Positions 42,461 through 50,618 are shown, numbered from the stretch's first letter. The stretch: DNA of 64,000 nucleotides from Bin87 sp034423575 (GCA_034423575.1 DAOUIF010000033.1:124001-188000), one strand, 5' to 3'. The notes: generated by a model from the letters alone, not told the origin. Numbers and translations are program-made.

Positions 42461-42489
42461 AATGTAGCACTACGGGCGGGGCAAGTCAA
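42461..42489 (-). promoter_or_regulatory. Promoter of the thiG riboswitch transcript
   Basis: On the minus strand TTGACT (42484-42489) and TACATT (42461-42466) are exactly 17 bp apart, with an upstream TGC before the -10. It lies just before the thi-box, as required for co-transcriptional control. Confidence 0.65.
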
Positions 42490-42524
42490 ACAAAACCGCT
42501 CGGAACACAATTGCAGAAAGCCGG

Positions 42525-42902
42525 TCACAAATTGCCGCCGAAGCCAAGCCGACCCCGATTAGTCGGCGTCAAAACTTCGTAGACAGGGTCGACCGCGAAC
42601 ATCAAGATTTGGAGGGTAGTTCCACCGATCAGGCAGTTGTCGTTCCATTCGGGCCCGAAAATCACGGGACAGATTCCGTCCCGACCGTCAATGTTGATAA
42701 TTGCCTGGCCTCGCCCGAACCTCACTACGGTTCCATCGGCCAATGCATAGTCAACCTGGGAGCGGGGCTCCAGATGCAGATCTTGCAGCAATGAAGCGGG
42801 GAACATCGAGTCGGAGGCGCCCGTATCGACCAACGCTTCTACTTCAACCTGGTCACCGCCCATAGGGTTGCCGACGCTGACCATTACCGAGAACGTGCCC
42901 AT
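42525..42902 (-). CDS. Retropepsin-like aspartic protease family protein
   Basis: Protein of 125 aa with the fold marks of clan AA aspartic proteases: VEVEALVDTGASDSMFP, with the catalytic DTGAS triplet, LADGTVVRFGRGQAII and NCLIGGTTLQILMFAVDP near the end. Only one DTG is present, so it must dimerise. The start ATG at 42902 opens with GTFSVMVSVGNPMGG, typical of these small proteins. The upstream extension of the frame lies inside the CoA-transferase gene and is not used. Its target is unknown. The direction is the same as the thi operon, but it is separated from it by the riboswitch promoter. Confidence 0.8.
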   Translation of the reverse strand: MGTFSVMVSVGNPMGGDQVEVEALVDTGASDSMFPASLLQDLHLEPRSQVDYALADGTVVRFGRGQAIINIDGRDGICPVIFGPEWNDNCLIGGTTLQILMFAVDPVYEVLTPTNRGRLGFGGNL

Positions 42903-42916
42903 AATCTTTCGGGGCT

Positions 42917-43588
42917 CTACACTTCGTATTCGGTCATGTCGTCCGGGATGATGAGACGGGCGCCCGTTACCGATTGCACGTCTTCCGGAGTCCAGCCGGG
43001 GGCAACTTCTCTCAGGACCATGCCGTCGGCTGTGGGTTGCATCACGGCGACGTCGGTGACGATCAGGGAGACACAGCCTCTTCCGGTGAGGGGGAAGTCG
43101 CATTCCTCGACCACCTTTGGGTTGCCGGCACGGTCGTTGTGTTCCATGGCGACGATGACCTTATCGGCGCCGGCGGCCAGGTCCATTGCGCCACCGATGT
43201 TGCCGACTCCGCGCTCGGGCAGCATCCAATTGGCCAGGTCACCGGTGGCGGAGACCTGGTGCGCGCCGAGGACGGTGACGTCCACGTGCCCACCGCGGAT
43301 CATGGCGAAAGCATCCACGGACGAGAAATAGGCCATGCCCGGAACGGGTTGGAGGAACTGGCCACCGGCGTTGATCAGGTCGATGTCTTCGTTCCCTTCC
43401 TCTGCCAGGGGACCGCAGTTCAGCACGCCGCTTTCACTGTGGTAAAAGACCACGCTTTCATCGTCAACGAACATGGACACCAGTGTCGGAATCCCGATAC
43501 CCAGGTTGACACAGGCACCGGCGGGCAGCTCTTTAGCCACGCGCATGGCGATGATCGCCCGGTCGAGCCGTTCCTTCTCTTCAGTCAT
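42917..43588 (-). CDS. Class I CoA-transferase, subunit B
   Basis: Subunit B (AtoA/ScoB/PcaJ type) of 223 aa. The catalytic Glu is in FYHSESGVLNCGP, preceded by ACVNLGIGIPTLV; GGHVDVTVLGAHQV and NIGGAMDLAAGADKVIVAMEH are also canonical. It would move CoA between a donor acyl-CoA and an acceptor acid, acting with a subunit A. A separate subunit A is two genes upstream (44943-45626). Between them lies a fused gene. All three run in the same direction with gaps of 6-13 bp, so they form an operon. Confidence 0.93.
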   Translation of the reverse strand: MTEEKERLDRAIIAMRVAKELPAGACVNLGIGIPTLVSMFVDDESVVFYHSESGVLNCGPLAEEGNEDIDLINAGGQFLQPVPGMAYFSSVDAFAMIRGGHVDVTVLGAHQVSATGDLANWMLPERGVGNIGGAMDLAAGADKVIVAMEHNDRAGNPKVVEECDFPLTGRGCVSLIVTDVAVMQPTADGMVLREVAPGWTPEDVQSVTGARLIIPDDMTEYEV

Positions 43589-43601
43589 AGCGGGTCTCCG
43601 G

Positions 43602-44936
43602 TTACTCGTATCCGGTGAAACCGTCGGGCCGGCGCACGATGCGCTGCACGTATACTCCGGGTGTTACCACCTCCTCGGGGTCCAGTTCGCCGGGTTGGAC
43701 AATTTCGTCGACCTCGACCACAGTCGTTCGCGCTGCCGGGGCCATTACCGCGTTGAAGTTGCGAGATGTGCCCCGGTACACGAGGTTACCGCGGGTGTCG
43801 GCCTTGTGGGCGCGGATCAGGGCGAAATCGGCACGCAGGGCGTGTTCCAGGATGTACTCGCGTCCGTCGATGACCCGGCTTTCCTTGCCTTCGGCGATGA
43901 GGGTGCCGGCGCCGGTCGGGGTGTAGAAGGCCTCGATGCCCGCGCCACCGGCCCGGAGACGTTCGGCCAGAGTGCCCTGGGGGACCAGTTCCAACTCGCA
44001 TTCGCCCCGTCGGTACGCCAGTTCGAATTCTGATGGGCGGGTCGGAGACGGAGAGACCGGGAACGATGCGATGGCCTTGGCGACCTGGCCGTTTTCGACG
44101 AGCACGCTGTGGTCGATGGCGGTGTGACCCGGCGGGGTGCCGAAACTGACCACCCGGGCGATGCCGGCGGTGTTGCTGACGATGGTCAGGTTGCGGCTGC
44201 CTCGATCCCGCAAGGACACCAGCAAGTAATGGGCCATGCCGCCGGGGCCGCCGAAACCGTCGATGAAGACCGTGGCCCCGTCGGGCAAATCCGCGATGGC
44301 GGAAGGGCCGTCGGCGTAGACCTTGCTGGGCGGTTTGCCGGGCTGGGGAGTAAAGTCCATCTCCCGGACGTCCGCCGCGACGGTGAAGGCGGCTCCAGTG
44401 ATGGCTCGAACGTCCCCGGCGGCCCAGCCAGGGGCAACCTCGGTCAGGGTGAGCCCGGTGTCGGCGACGCGAAAAACGGCGACGTCGGTAATGATGGTGT
44501 CGACGCAACGGATCCCGTCGGCCGGCAACGAGAGGGAGTCCACGATGTTGTGAGAGCCTCCATGGCCGGTCTGCGGCAATACCACGACGACGCGCCGAGC
44601 GCCGGACGCCAGGTCGATGAGGCCGGCGTGCCCCAGTGGCCCGGGGTAGTCGGTGGCGTGGTAACTGGCGAAACTCCCGTCGGAGTCGACCTGGGCGGCG
44701 GTCAGGATGGACAGGTCCACATGGCCCCCGCGCAGGGCTGCGCCGGCGTCGGCGGCGTTGATGGGGAGATTCGACAGCGTCCCGCCCGCTCGCATGAACC
44801 ATACGCCCTTGTTTTCAGGGACGAGATCGGCAATCTGGTCCGACCAGCCGCCGCCCACGGCGACCACCGACCCCGGAACGATTTCGGCGGCGGCCCTTCG
44901 CGCGACGCTCTGTGCCTCCAGTCTCTGAAGCGTCAT
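43602..44936 (-). CDS. Fused class I CoA-transferase (B-like domain followed by A domain)
   Basis: Protein of 444 aa. Residues 1-195 resemble subunit B (GGWSDQIADLVPENKG, GGHVDLSILTAAQVDSDG and VVVLPQTGH), but the segment that should hold the catalytic Glu (HSESG) is FMRAGGTLSNLP, with no Glu. Residues 205-440 resemble subunit A, with GATVFIDGFGGPGG, TIVSNTAGI, LVPQGTLAERLRAGGAGIEAFYTP and LIRAHKADTRGNLVYRGTSR. In most fused enzymes the order is A-B, so B-A is the reverse. It lies between complete A and B genes. The B half is probably inactive, so the protein may be a regulatory or structural partner, or it may rely on the separate B. Confidence 0.85.
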   Translation of the reverse strand: MTLQRLEAQSVARRAAAEIVPGSVVAVGGGWSDQIADLVPENKGVWFMRAGGTLSNLPINAADAGAALRGGHVDLSILTAAQVDSDGSFASYHATDYPGPLGHAGLIDLASGARRVVVVLPQTGHGGSHNIVDSLSLPADGIRCVDTIITDVAVFRVADTGLTLTEVAPGWAAGDVRAITGAAFTVAADVREMDFTPQPGKPPSKVYADGPSAIADLPDGATVFIDGFGGPGGMAHYLLVSLRDRGSRNLTIVSNTAGIARVVSFGTPPGHTAIDHSVLVENGQVAKAIASFPVSPSPTRPSEFELAYRRGECELELVPQGTLAERLRAGGAGIEAFYTPTGAGTLIAEGKESRVIDGREYILEHALRADFALIRAHKADTRGNLVYRGTSRNFNAVMAPAARTTVVEVDEIVQPGELDPEEVVTPGVYVQRIVRRPDGFTGYE

Positions 44937-44942
44937 GGCGGG

Positions 44943-45626
44943 CTATCCGATGGCCGTCGCGCTTGTCTGGGCGATACGGTTGACAAAGATGCCGGGCGTA
45001 ATCACCAGTTCCGGGTCGATGCTGCCCGGTTCGACGACCTGGTCGACCTCGGCGATGGCGACGCGGGCTGCGGAGACAACGGCGGAGTTCCATCCGCGCT
45101 GGGCCCCCGCGTAAACCAGATTGCCCACGGTATCGGCCCGCGAGGCCCGGATCAATGCGAAATCCCCGTGCAGAGGAGTCTCAAACACACACTCGACGCC
45201 GTTGACCACCCGGGTCTCTTTCCCCTCGGCGAAGCGGGTGCCGATGCCCACCGGGAGGAAAACGCCACCGATGCCGGCGCCGGCGGAGCGCATGCGTTCC
45301 GCTAACGTTCCCCACGGGACCACTTCGACGGTCAGGTCGCCGCAACGCCAAAGGTCCTGGACAATATCCTCGTGCCCGGAACCGAATGGCGCCGGTGAAA
45401 TTATGCGGGAAACGCAACCGGAGGCCACCAAACGGTGAAAAGCCTCGGACCCGTAGTAGGTCGAGTCGCAGACGCAGGTCAGGTCGCGGACTTTCCGATC
45501 CGCGAGCGCATCCAGAAGGCCGACGGGAGCGTTGGCGCCGGAAACCCCGCCGATCAGCAATGTCGCGCCATCGTGGATATCAGTCACGGCGGCGGCGGCG
45601 CTGTCGTATAATTTGGTGGATGCCAT
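44943..45626 (-). CDS. Class I CoA-transferase, subunit A
   Basis: Subunit A (AtoD/ScoA/PcaI type) of 227 aa. The glycine-rich N-terminal region is DGATLLIGGVSGANAPVGLL, and the later part has EVVPWGTLAERMRSAGAGIGGVFLP, RFAEGKETRVVNGVECVFETPL and FALIRASRADTVGNLVYAGAQ. It is the first gene of the three-gene CoA-transferase operon, 6 bp ahead of the fused gene. In the oxyanion loop it has IGGVSGANAP rather than the common GGFGLxG, so the acyl substrate may be unusual. Confidence 0.92.
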   Translation of the reverse strand: MASTKLYDSAAAAVTDIHDGATLLIGGVSGANAPVGLLDALADRKVRDLTCVCDSTYYGSEAFHRLVASGCVSRIISPAPFGSGHEDIVQDLWRCGDLTVEVVPWGTLAERMRSAGAGIGGVFLPVGIGTRFAEGKETRVVNGVECVFETPLHGDFALIRASRADTVGNLVYAGAQRGWNSAVVSAARVAIAEVDQVVEPGSIDPELVITPGIFVNRIAQTSATAIG

Positions 45627-45650
45627 GATCGGGTTCCGGGAGCGGTCGCC

Positions 45651-45679
45651 ATTTTAGCCCAATCCGTTGGCCTGATAAA
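45651..45679 (-). promoter_or_regulatory. Possible promoter of the CoA-transferase operon
   Basis: On the minus strand TAAAAT (45651-45656) is a 5/6 match -10 element, with TTTATC (45674-45679) 17 bp upstream as a weak -35. It lies 25 bp before the first ATG of the operon. Confidence 0.4.
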
Positions 45680-45722
45680 GCGGCTCTGTCCGCGCCAGTT
45701 AACCAGGATTCCCACTGAGACA

Positions 45723-46505
45723 ATGCGTTACCAGACTATCAGGTGCGACAGGACCAAGTTCCAGGCGACGCTCACTTTGCCGCTCGTCGAGTCCGGCGCA
45801 ACCATCGGCGAAACGGTGGCCGAGGAACTGATCCACTGTTGCCGCGAGTTGAGCCTCGACGATGACTTGCGGGTGGTGACGATTACAGGTGAGGGCGACA
45901 CGTTCGCCACGGGTCGCCAGAATTTGCCCGACGAATTGTTGGAGGCCGACCTGACGGAGCGCATGGCACGGTTCAAAAGAATGGGCGCGGCCAACGCCGT
46001 GGCCGGGCTACCCATGCCGGTTTTGGCGATCCTGAACGGCGACGCCACGGCGCACGGACTGGAAGTTGCACTGGCCGCCGATTTGCGGATTGCGGCGGAC
46101 ACCGCGCGAATGGGAGCGGGCCTGCCTGCGGAGGACGGGTTCCCCTTTGATGGGATGACGCAGCGGCTGCCCCGCCTGATCGGACCAGCGTTGGCGCGGG
46201 ACATGCTCCTGACGGGCCGGTCGCTATCGGCTGCCGAGGCGTTGGGTTGTGGACTGGTGAATCGGGTTGTCCAGCGGAGCGCGATGGAGCAAACTGCGGT
46301 CGAGATGGTTGAACGGGTCCTTGCCGCAGCGCCCATTGCCGCTCGTTACGCAAAGGAGGCGGTGGCCGCCGCCGGAAACCTGCCGTTGGCCCAGGGGCTG
46401 CGGCTGGAGGCCGACCTGAGCATCATTCTGCAAAGTACCGGCGACCGGGCTGAGGGTCTGCGATCTTTTGCCGAAAAACGTGCGCCGCACTTCACCGGAC
46501 GCTGA
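45723..46505 (+). CDS. Enoyl-CoA hydratase/isomerase family protein
   Basis: Crotonase-fold protein of 260 aa. The oxyanion-hole and active-site segments are LAILNGDATAHGLEVALAADLRIA and GLPAEDGFPFDGMTQRLPRLIG. Compared with canonical hydratases, the first catalytic Glu (GLEVAL) is present, while the second segment is divergent (AEDG in place of PE.xLG). The reaction may therefore be an isomerisation or hydrolysis rather than simple hydration. It is divergent from the CoA-transferase operon and heads a plus-strand series with a PHP protein, a second crotonase and an acyl-CoA synthetase. Confidence 0.88.
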   Translation: MRYQTIRCDRTKFQATLTLPLVESGATIGETVAEELIHCCRELSLDDDLRVVTITGEGDTFATGRQNLPDELLEADLTERMARFKRMGAANAVAGLPMPVLAILNGDATAHGLEVALAADLRIAADTARMGAGLPAEDGFPFDGMTQRLPRLIGPALARDMLLTGRSLSAAEALGCGLVNRVVQRSAMEQTAVEMVERVLAAAPIAARYAKEAVAAAGNLPLAQGLRLEADLSIILQSTGDRAEGLRSFAEKRAPHFTGR

Positions 46506-46519
46506 GAAACCGTGAGGAC

Positions 46520-47062
46520 ATGACCGTACGATTGGACATACACACGCACGTGGGTGAGATGTTCGGGTTTCAAAACCCGACTCCCGAGATCGCGGAGACC
46601 GTGATCTCCCGCATCAGGGCAGCCGGGCTGGACGGCATCGCGGTCACGGACCACTGGCGGCGGGACTGGGGGATGGCGCTGCACCGCGTGGTGGAACAGC
46701 ATTTCCCCAACGAGGTGATAATCATTCCCGGCCGGGAGATCGACGTTCGCCCGGCGATCAGCCCATTCGACGAGTACCACTGCACTGAGCTTTACCTGCC
46801 GGGCGGGCGGTTGTTCCGCACGTACTGCCACCCGGGCTACTACACCCCCAACATCGTGATCGAAGACGGGGTTCACGGGATCGAAGTGGCCAACCATCAT
46901 CACGACTGGCACATTCGTCGTCCGAAAGCGGAACGGGTGGCCGAGGAGCACGGTCTGCTCACATTCTCGGTAAGCGACGCCAACGTGCTGTCCGAGATTG
47001 GAGCGCAGAGTACTGAAGTCGACCTGGACGAGATGATGCGGCGGGCGATACCGCTGGACTGA
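46520..47062 (+). CDS. PHP-domain metal-dependent hydrolase
   Basis: Protein of 180 aa consisting of a PHP domain. Metal-ligand motifs are visible in order: RLDIHTHVGE, ITVTDHW-type VTDHWRRDW, IIPGREIDVR, YCHPGYY, EVANHHHDWHI and a final FSVSDANV. PHP domains hydrolyse phosphoesters with two or three metals; this one is shorter than histidinol phosphatase (about 250 aa). Substrate unknown. It follows the crotonase gene by 14 bp and precedes another crotonase gene by 12 bp, so it belongs to the acyl-CoA operon, where its role is unclear. Confidence 0.82.
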   Translation: MTVRLDIHTHVGEMFGFQNPTPEIAETVISRIRAAGLDGIAVTDHWRRDWGMALHRVVEQHFPNEVIIIPGREIDVRPAISPFDEYHCTELYLPGGRLFRTYCHPGYYTPNIVIEDGVHGIEVANHHHDWHIRRPKAERVAEEHGLLTFSVSDANVLSEIGAQSTEVDLDEMMRRAIPLD

Positions 47063-47074
47063 TGGCGTGACCCC

Positions 47075-47797
47075 ATGAGCGAGGCGTTTCGCACGATTGT
47101 CTTTGAACAGGTGGGCGGCGTCGCCCACCTGGCGTTGAACCGCCCGGATCGGCTGAACGCATACTCGGTGGCAATGCGGGACGAATTTGCCGAGGCGCTG
47201 CACGCGGCGGCCGAAGACAACGAAATCGGCGCGCTGCTCATCACCGGAAAGGGTCGGTCATTCTGTGCCGGCGCGGACCTGAGCGAATTCGGGACCGCTC
47301 CTTCGCAGGTGATTGCGCGGAATGCGCGGTGGCAGCGAGACGTTTGGGGTCAGTTGATCAACCTCGAAAAGCCGATAGTCGTGGCGGTGCACGGCTATTG
47401 CATCGGTTCGGGAGTGGAAATCCTGCTGCTTGGCGATCTCCGCATAGCCGCGTCGGATACGTTATTCGCGCTGCCCGAGGTGCAACTGGGGATGATCCCC
47501 GCCGCGGGCGGCAGCCAGACACTGCCGGCCAGCGCCGGTCCTTCCGTCGCACTGGATCTCCTGTACACGGGGCGACGGTTTGGCGCGGCCGAGGCGGTTG
47601 CCTGCGGAATAATCAGCCGGGTGGTGGAACCTGAGCATGTGGCAGCGGTTGCCTGGGAAACCGCGGGAGAGTTGTCGGATCTGCCGCGCGAGTTCGCCGC
47701 CGGGTTGAAACGCGCATGCAACGCCGGGGGCGGGATGCCGCCGGATGCGGCGCTGGACCTGGAACGGCGATTGGCTGCCGGAGTCGCCGCCCTGTAA
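47075..47797 (+). CDS. Enoyl-CoA hydratase/isomerase family protein
   Basis: Crotonase-fold protein of 240 aa. It begins VAHLALNRPDRLNAYS, with GRSFCAGADLSEF, VAVHGYCIGSGVEILLLGDLRIA and FALPEVQLGMIPAAGGSQTL. Both catalytic-type glutamates (GVEI and LPEV) are present, so hydration of an enoyl-CoA is likely. It shares the plus-strand operon with the acyl-CoA synthetase that starts 29 bases later. Confidence 0.93.
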   Translation: MSEAFRTIVFEQVGGVAHLALNRPDRLNAYSVAMRDEFAEALHAAAEDNEIGALLITGKGRSFCAGADLSEFGTAPSQVIARNARWQRDVWGQLINLEKPIVVAVHGYCIGSGVEILLLGDLRIAASDTLFALPEVQLGMIPAAGGSQTLPASAGPSVALDLLYTGRRFGAAEAVACGIISRVVEPEHVAAVAWETAGELSDLPREFAAGLKRACNAGGGMPPDAALDLERRLAAGVAAL

Positions 47798-47826
47798 TCA
47801 GCGAAGAATCAGAGCATGGAGAAAGG

Positions 47827-49389
47827 ATGAACACCACCGAGTTTCTCATGATCGCGTCGGCGATTGTTCCGGACCGGACGGCCGTAGTATTTGACGGTGA
47901 CCGCATCAGCTTCGAGATGCTGCAGGAGCGGGTCAATCGTCTGGCCAACGCGATGTCCGAAGTGGGGATAGGGCGAGGGGACCGTGTTGCGGCGATGCAG
48001 ACCAACTGCCATCACCTGATCGAGCTCTACTTTGCGGCGGCGCAGTTGGACGCGATCTACGTGCCCATCAATTTCCGCGCCAAGGAGGACGAATTGGCGA
48101 TCATGTTGGGCATTGCGCAACCTGACTTGCTGTTCCTCGGCGAGCGCTACCTGCCGCTGGTACCCACGGATGGATCGCTGCCCCCGGAACGCGTCGTGAT
48201 GCTGGACGCTCCGGCCACCGGCGGCGGATACGCCTACGACGACCTGCTGGCCAACGCGGACCCCGACCAACTGCACTTTCCCGAGGACGACGAGGACGCC
48301 ACGACCGTCATCATGTTCACCTCGGGAACTACCAGCGTGCCCAAAGGCGCTCAGCTGACCCACGACAGTTTCAGTACATTCCTGCTGACCAACGTCGAGC
48401 CAGCTGACCCGGACGTGGAGGAAACCAACCTGCTGACCGTGCCGATGTATCATGTGGCGGGGCTGCAGGCGGCCCTGGCGGCGGTTTTCGGCGGACGGAC
48501 GCTGGTGGTGATGCCGCAGTTCGACGCCGAAAGGTGGATGAGCCTGGTGGCAGAACATCGGGCGGACCGGGCGATGCTGGTGCCCACCATGCTAAAGATG
48601 GTGATGGACCATCCTCGCTTTTCCGACTTCGACCTGTCGTCGCTGAGCGTGATCACCTACGGCGCTGCGCCGATGCCGTTGCCGGTGGTTCGGCAGGCTT
48701 TGGACAAGTTCCCTGGCACGCGTTTCATTAACGCATTCGGCCAGACTGAAACGGCATCCACCATAACCATGCTCCCGCCGAGTGACCACGACCTGGCGGG
48801 AACGGAGGACGAGGTCGAGACCAAGCTGCGCCGGCTCACGTCGATCGGAAAGCCCCTGGACGACGTTGAGGTGATGATCGTTACGGAGAACGGCGACCCG
48901 GTTGACCAGGGCGAAGTCGGCGAGATTGTCGCACGGGGACCCCGGATGATGACCGGCTACTGGGGGCAGGAGGATGCCACGCGGGATACGCTGAAAGACG
49001 GTTGGCTCTACACCGGCGACTTGGCGTGGCAGGACGAAGACGGCTACATCTACCTGGCGGGACGGGCGCGCGACTTCATCAAGCGCGGCGGGGAGATGAT
49101 CTCCCCGGAAGAGGTTGAATCGACCCTCGCCGAGCATCCGGGCGTAGCCGAGTCGGCAGTCATCGGCGTCCCCGATCTGGATTGGGGCGAAGAAGTCAAG
49201 GCAGTGGTGGTGGCGTCCAACCAAGCAGTCACCGAGCAGGAACTGATCGATTTTTGCCGGGACCGCCTGGCCGGGTTCAAACGGCCGCGATCGGTGGTGT
49301 TTGTTGACGAACTGCCGCGGAACGTGATGGGAAAGGTGCTGAAACGGGATCTGCGCGCGGAATTCGGTCAATCGGCGCCGCAAATGTGA
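47827..49389 (+). CDS. AMP-dependent acyl-CoA synthetase/ligase
   Basis: Adenylate-forming enzyme of 520 aa that activates a carboxylic acid to its CoA thioester. Core motifs: TVIMFTSGTTSVPKGAQLTH, INAFGQTETASTITML (A5), TGYWGQEDATRDTLKDGWLY, TGDLAWQDEDGYIYLAGRARDFIKRGGEMISP (A7-A8) and the catalytic Lys in NVMGKVLKRDLR. The ATG at 47827 has GGAG upstream; an earlier in-frame start would add a low-complexity N-terminus. It closes the acyl-CoA series together with the crotonases and the CoA-transferases opposite. Confidence 0.93.
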   Translation: MNTTEFLMIASAIVPDRTAVVFDGDRISFEMLQERVNRLANAMSEVGIGRGDRVAAMQTNCHHLIELYFAAAQLDAIYVPINFRAKEDELAIMLGIAQPDLLFLGERYLPLVPTDGSLPPERVVMLDAPATGGGYAYDDLLANADPDQLHFPEDDEDATTVIMFTSGTTSVPKGAQLTHDSFSTFLLTNVEPADPDVEETNLLTVPMYHVAGLQAALAAVFGGRTLVVMPQFDAERWMSLVAEHRADRAMLVPTMLKMVMDHPRFSDFDLSSLSVITYGAAPMPLPVVRQALDKFPGTRFINAFGQTETASTITMLPPSDHDLAGTEDEVETKLRRLTSIGKPLDDVEVMIVTENGDPVDQGEVGEIVARGPRMMTGYWGQEDATRDTLKDGWLYTGDLAWQDEDGYIYLAGRARDFIKRGGEMISPEEVESTLAEHPGVAESAVIGVPDLDWGEEVKAVVVASNQAVTEQELIDFCRDRLAGFKRPRSVVFVDELPRNVMGKVLKRDLRAEFGQSAPQM

Positions 49390-49420
49390 TGGTAAACGGC
49401 GCGTCTTCGGAGGGAACGGC

Positions 49421-50356
49421 ATGGATATAGCGGTGATGGGAGCTGGCGGAGTGGGCGGATACTTCGGCGGGCTGCTGGCTCGCGCGGGTCACAACGTGAC
49501 CTTCATCGCCCGGGGACAGCACCTGGAGGCGATCCGGCGCGATGGGCTGCGGGTGGAAAGCGGCAACGACGGCATCTTTACGGTTCCTGGCCAGGCGACT
49601 GATGATCCGACCTCGGTGGGTGCGCAGGAATTGGTGCTGTTCGCCGTAAAGATGTACGACAATGATGACGCGATACACGCCATCGGCCCGATGGTTGGGC
49701 CGGACACGATCGTGCTGACGCTGCAGAACGGAATCGACAACGGCGAGCAGTTGGTGGAGGCGTACGGCGCGGACCGAGTGATGATCGGCTCTGCCTATCT
49801 GGAGGGGCGGATCAGCGAGCCTGGCGTGGTGACGCAGGGAGGGCCCGGCGCGGCGTCCTTCGGCGAGCGGACCACGGGCATCACCGAGCGGGGAGAGCGG
49901 CTTTACGAGGTGTTTCGGGAGGCCGGTTGGCGTGTGGATCTGCTGGAGAACATGACCGGCATGTTGTGGAAGAAATTTGCGTACCTGTCGGGATCGGCCG
50001 GCGTGTGCGCCGCCAGCGGCTGCGCCTACGGCGAGCTGAGGAGCGTGCCGGAAACCAGGGCCGCCATCCAGTCGGCCATTGCCGAGGCCTTAGCGGTGGG
50101 CGAAGCGTCAGGGGCGCCTTTGGAGCCCGACTCGCTGGAATGGTCTATGAACGCGCTGGACAACTTTCCGGCAACCGGAATGGCGTCGCTGGCGAAGGAC
50201 TTCGCGGAGGGCCGCCCGGTGGAGCTGGAGGGGCTGACCGGCACGGTGCTTCGGATGGGCCGTGAACACGGCGTGCCCACGCCGGTGAACGACGCACTGT
50301 ACGCTGTGCTGAAGCCAAGGGCCAACCGTATCGAGGCGGAACTGGGTCGAAATTGA
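49421..50356 (+). CDS. Ketopantoate reductase family protein (PanE/ApbA-like)
   Basis: NAD(P)-dependent reductase of 311 aa, with GAGGVGGYFGGLLARAGHNV as the Rossmann motif. A Lys in LWKKFAYLSGSAGVCAASG lies at the expected catalytic site, and GREHGVPTPVNDALYAVLKP closes the protein. It is a paralogue of 5822-6748, sharing the same C-terminal pattern. It follows the acyl-CoA synthetase by 31 bp and is ended by the terminator at 50417-50439. The acyl-CoA context argues for a keto acid other than ketopantoate, but this is inference. Confidence 0.87.
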   Translation: MDIAVMGAGGVGGYFGGLLARAGHNVTFIARGQHLEAIRRDGLRVESGNDGIFTVPGQATDDPTSVGAQELVLFAVKMYDNDDAIHAIGPMVGPDTIVLTLQNGIDNGEQLVEAYGADRVMIGSAYLEGRISEPGVVTQGGPGAASFGERTTGITERGERLYEVFREAGWRVDLLENMTGMLWKKFAYLSGSAGVCAASGCAYGELRSVPETRAAIQSAIAEALAVGEASGAPLEPDSLEWSMNALDNFPATGMASLAKDFAEGRPVELEGLTGTVLRMGREHGVPTPVNDALYAVLKPRANRIEAELGRN

Positions 50357-50416
50357 CACCGCCCATAGTGCGGCGACGACTGGGCGGTCGTTGCGGCGGT
50401 GACGGGTTCAGGAAAG

Positions 50417-50439
50417 CGCCGGTGAACAACCGGCGTTTT
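50417..50439 (+). terminator. Intrinsic terminator after the acyl-CoA gene series
   Basis: CGCCGGT (50417-50423) and ACCGGCG (50429-50435) form a 7-bp stem with a GAACA loop, followed directly by four T residues. It separates the upstream operon from the receptor genes. Confidence 0.75.
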
Positions 50440-50443
50440 GTAT

Positions 50444-50459
50444 TGTGAACCCATTCACA
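50444..50459 (+). promoter_or_regulatory. CRP/FNR-like palindromic site 1
   Basis: TGTGA-N6-TCACA is a perfect match to the two half-sites of the CRP consensus, and with flanks it extends to TTGTGAA-N4-TTCACAA. If transcription starts near 50513 (from the TATAAT at 50501), the centre lies about 61.5 bp upstream, the classical class I activator position. Confidence 0.65.
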
Positions 50460-50478
50460 AAATAGGTTACGAAATACG

Positions 50479-50506
50479 TTGTATTGTGAATAAAATCACG
50501 TATAAT
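50479..50506 (+). promoter_or_regulatory. Promoter P1 of the ABC receptor operon
   Basis: TTGTAT (50479-50484), a 16-bp spacer and TATAAT (50501-50506). The -10 hexamer is a perfect consensus. The spacer coincides with the second CRP/FNR-like site. Confidence 0.6.
50485..50500 (+). promoter_or_regulatory. CRP/FNR-like palindromic site 2
   Basis: TGTGA-N6-TCACG, one mismatch to the symmetric CRP half-sites, centred 41 bp from site 1 (about four helical turns). It lies between the -35 and -10 hexamers of P1, so occupation would be expected to block that promoter. The sequence TTGTATTGTGAA is repeated exactly before each site (50438-50449 and 50479-50490). Confidence 0.55.
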
Positions 50507-50524
50507 CTTGCATGAAAATCTGTC

Positions 50525-50553
50525 TTGACACCGTTAATGTGCATTGCTAGGCT
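50525..50553 (+). promoter_or_regulatory. Promoter P2 of the ABC receptor operon
   Basis: TTGACA (50525-50530, perfect -35), a 17-bp spacer and TAGGCT (50548-50553). It lies downstream of P1 and would start about 55 nt before the ATG at 50619. Confidence 0.55.
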
Positions 50554-50618
50554 TTTTGCCACTGAAGTCCGACAGCCGATTGAAAGAGCGACTTACGGCG
50601 CTGCAAGGGGAGGGTACT

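Noticed and set aside
47816..47830. Four-codon minicistron ATG GAG AAA GGA TGA overlapping the acyl-CoA synthetase start
   Set aside because: Its sequence includes the ribosome binding site of the gene itself, so the pattern is likely chance; no other evidence supports a leader peptide.
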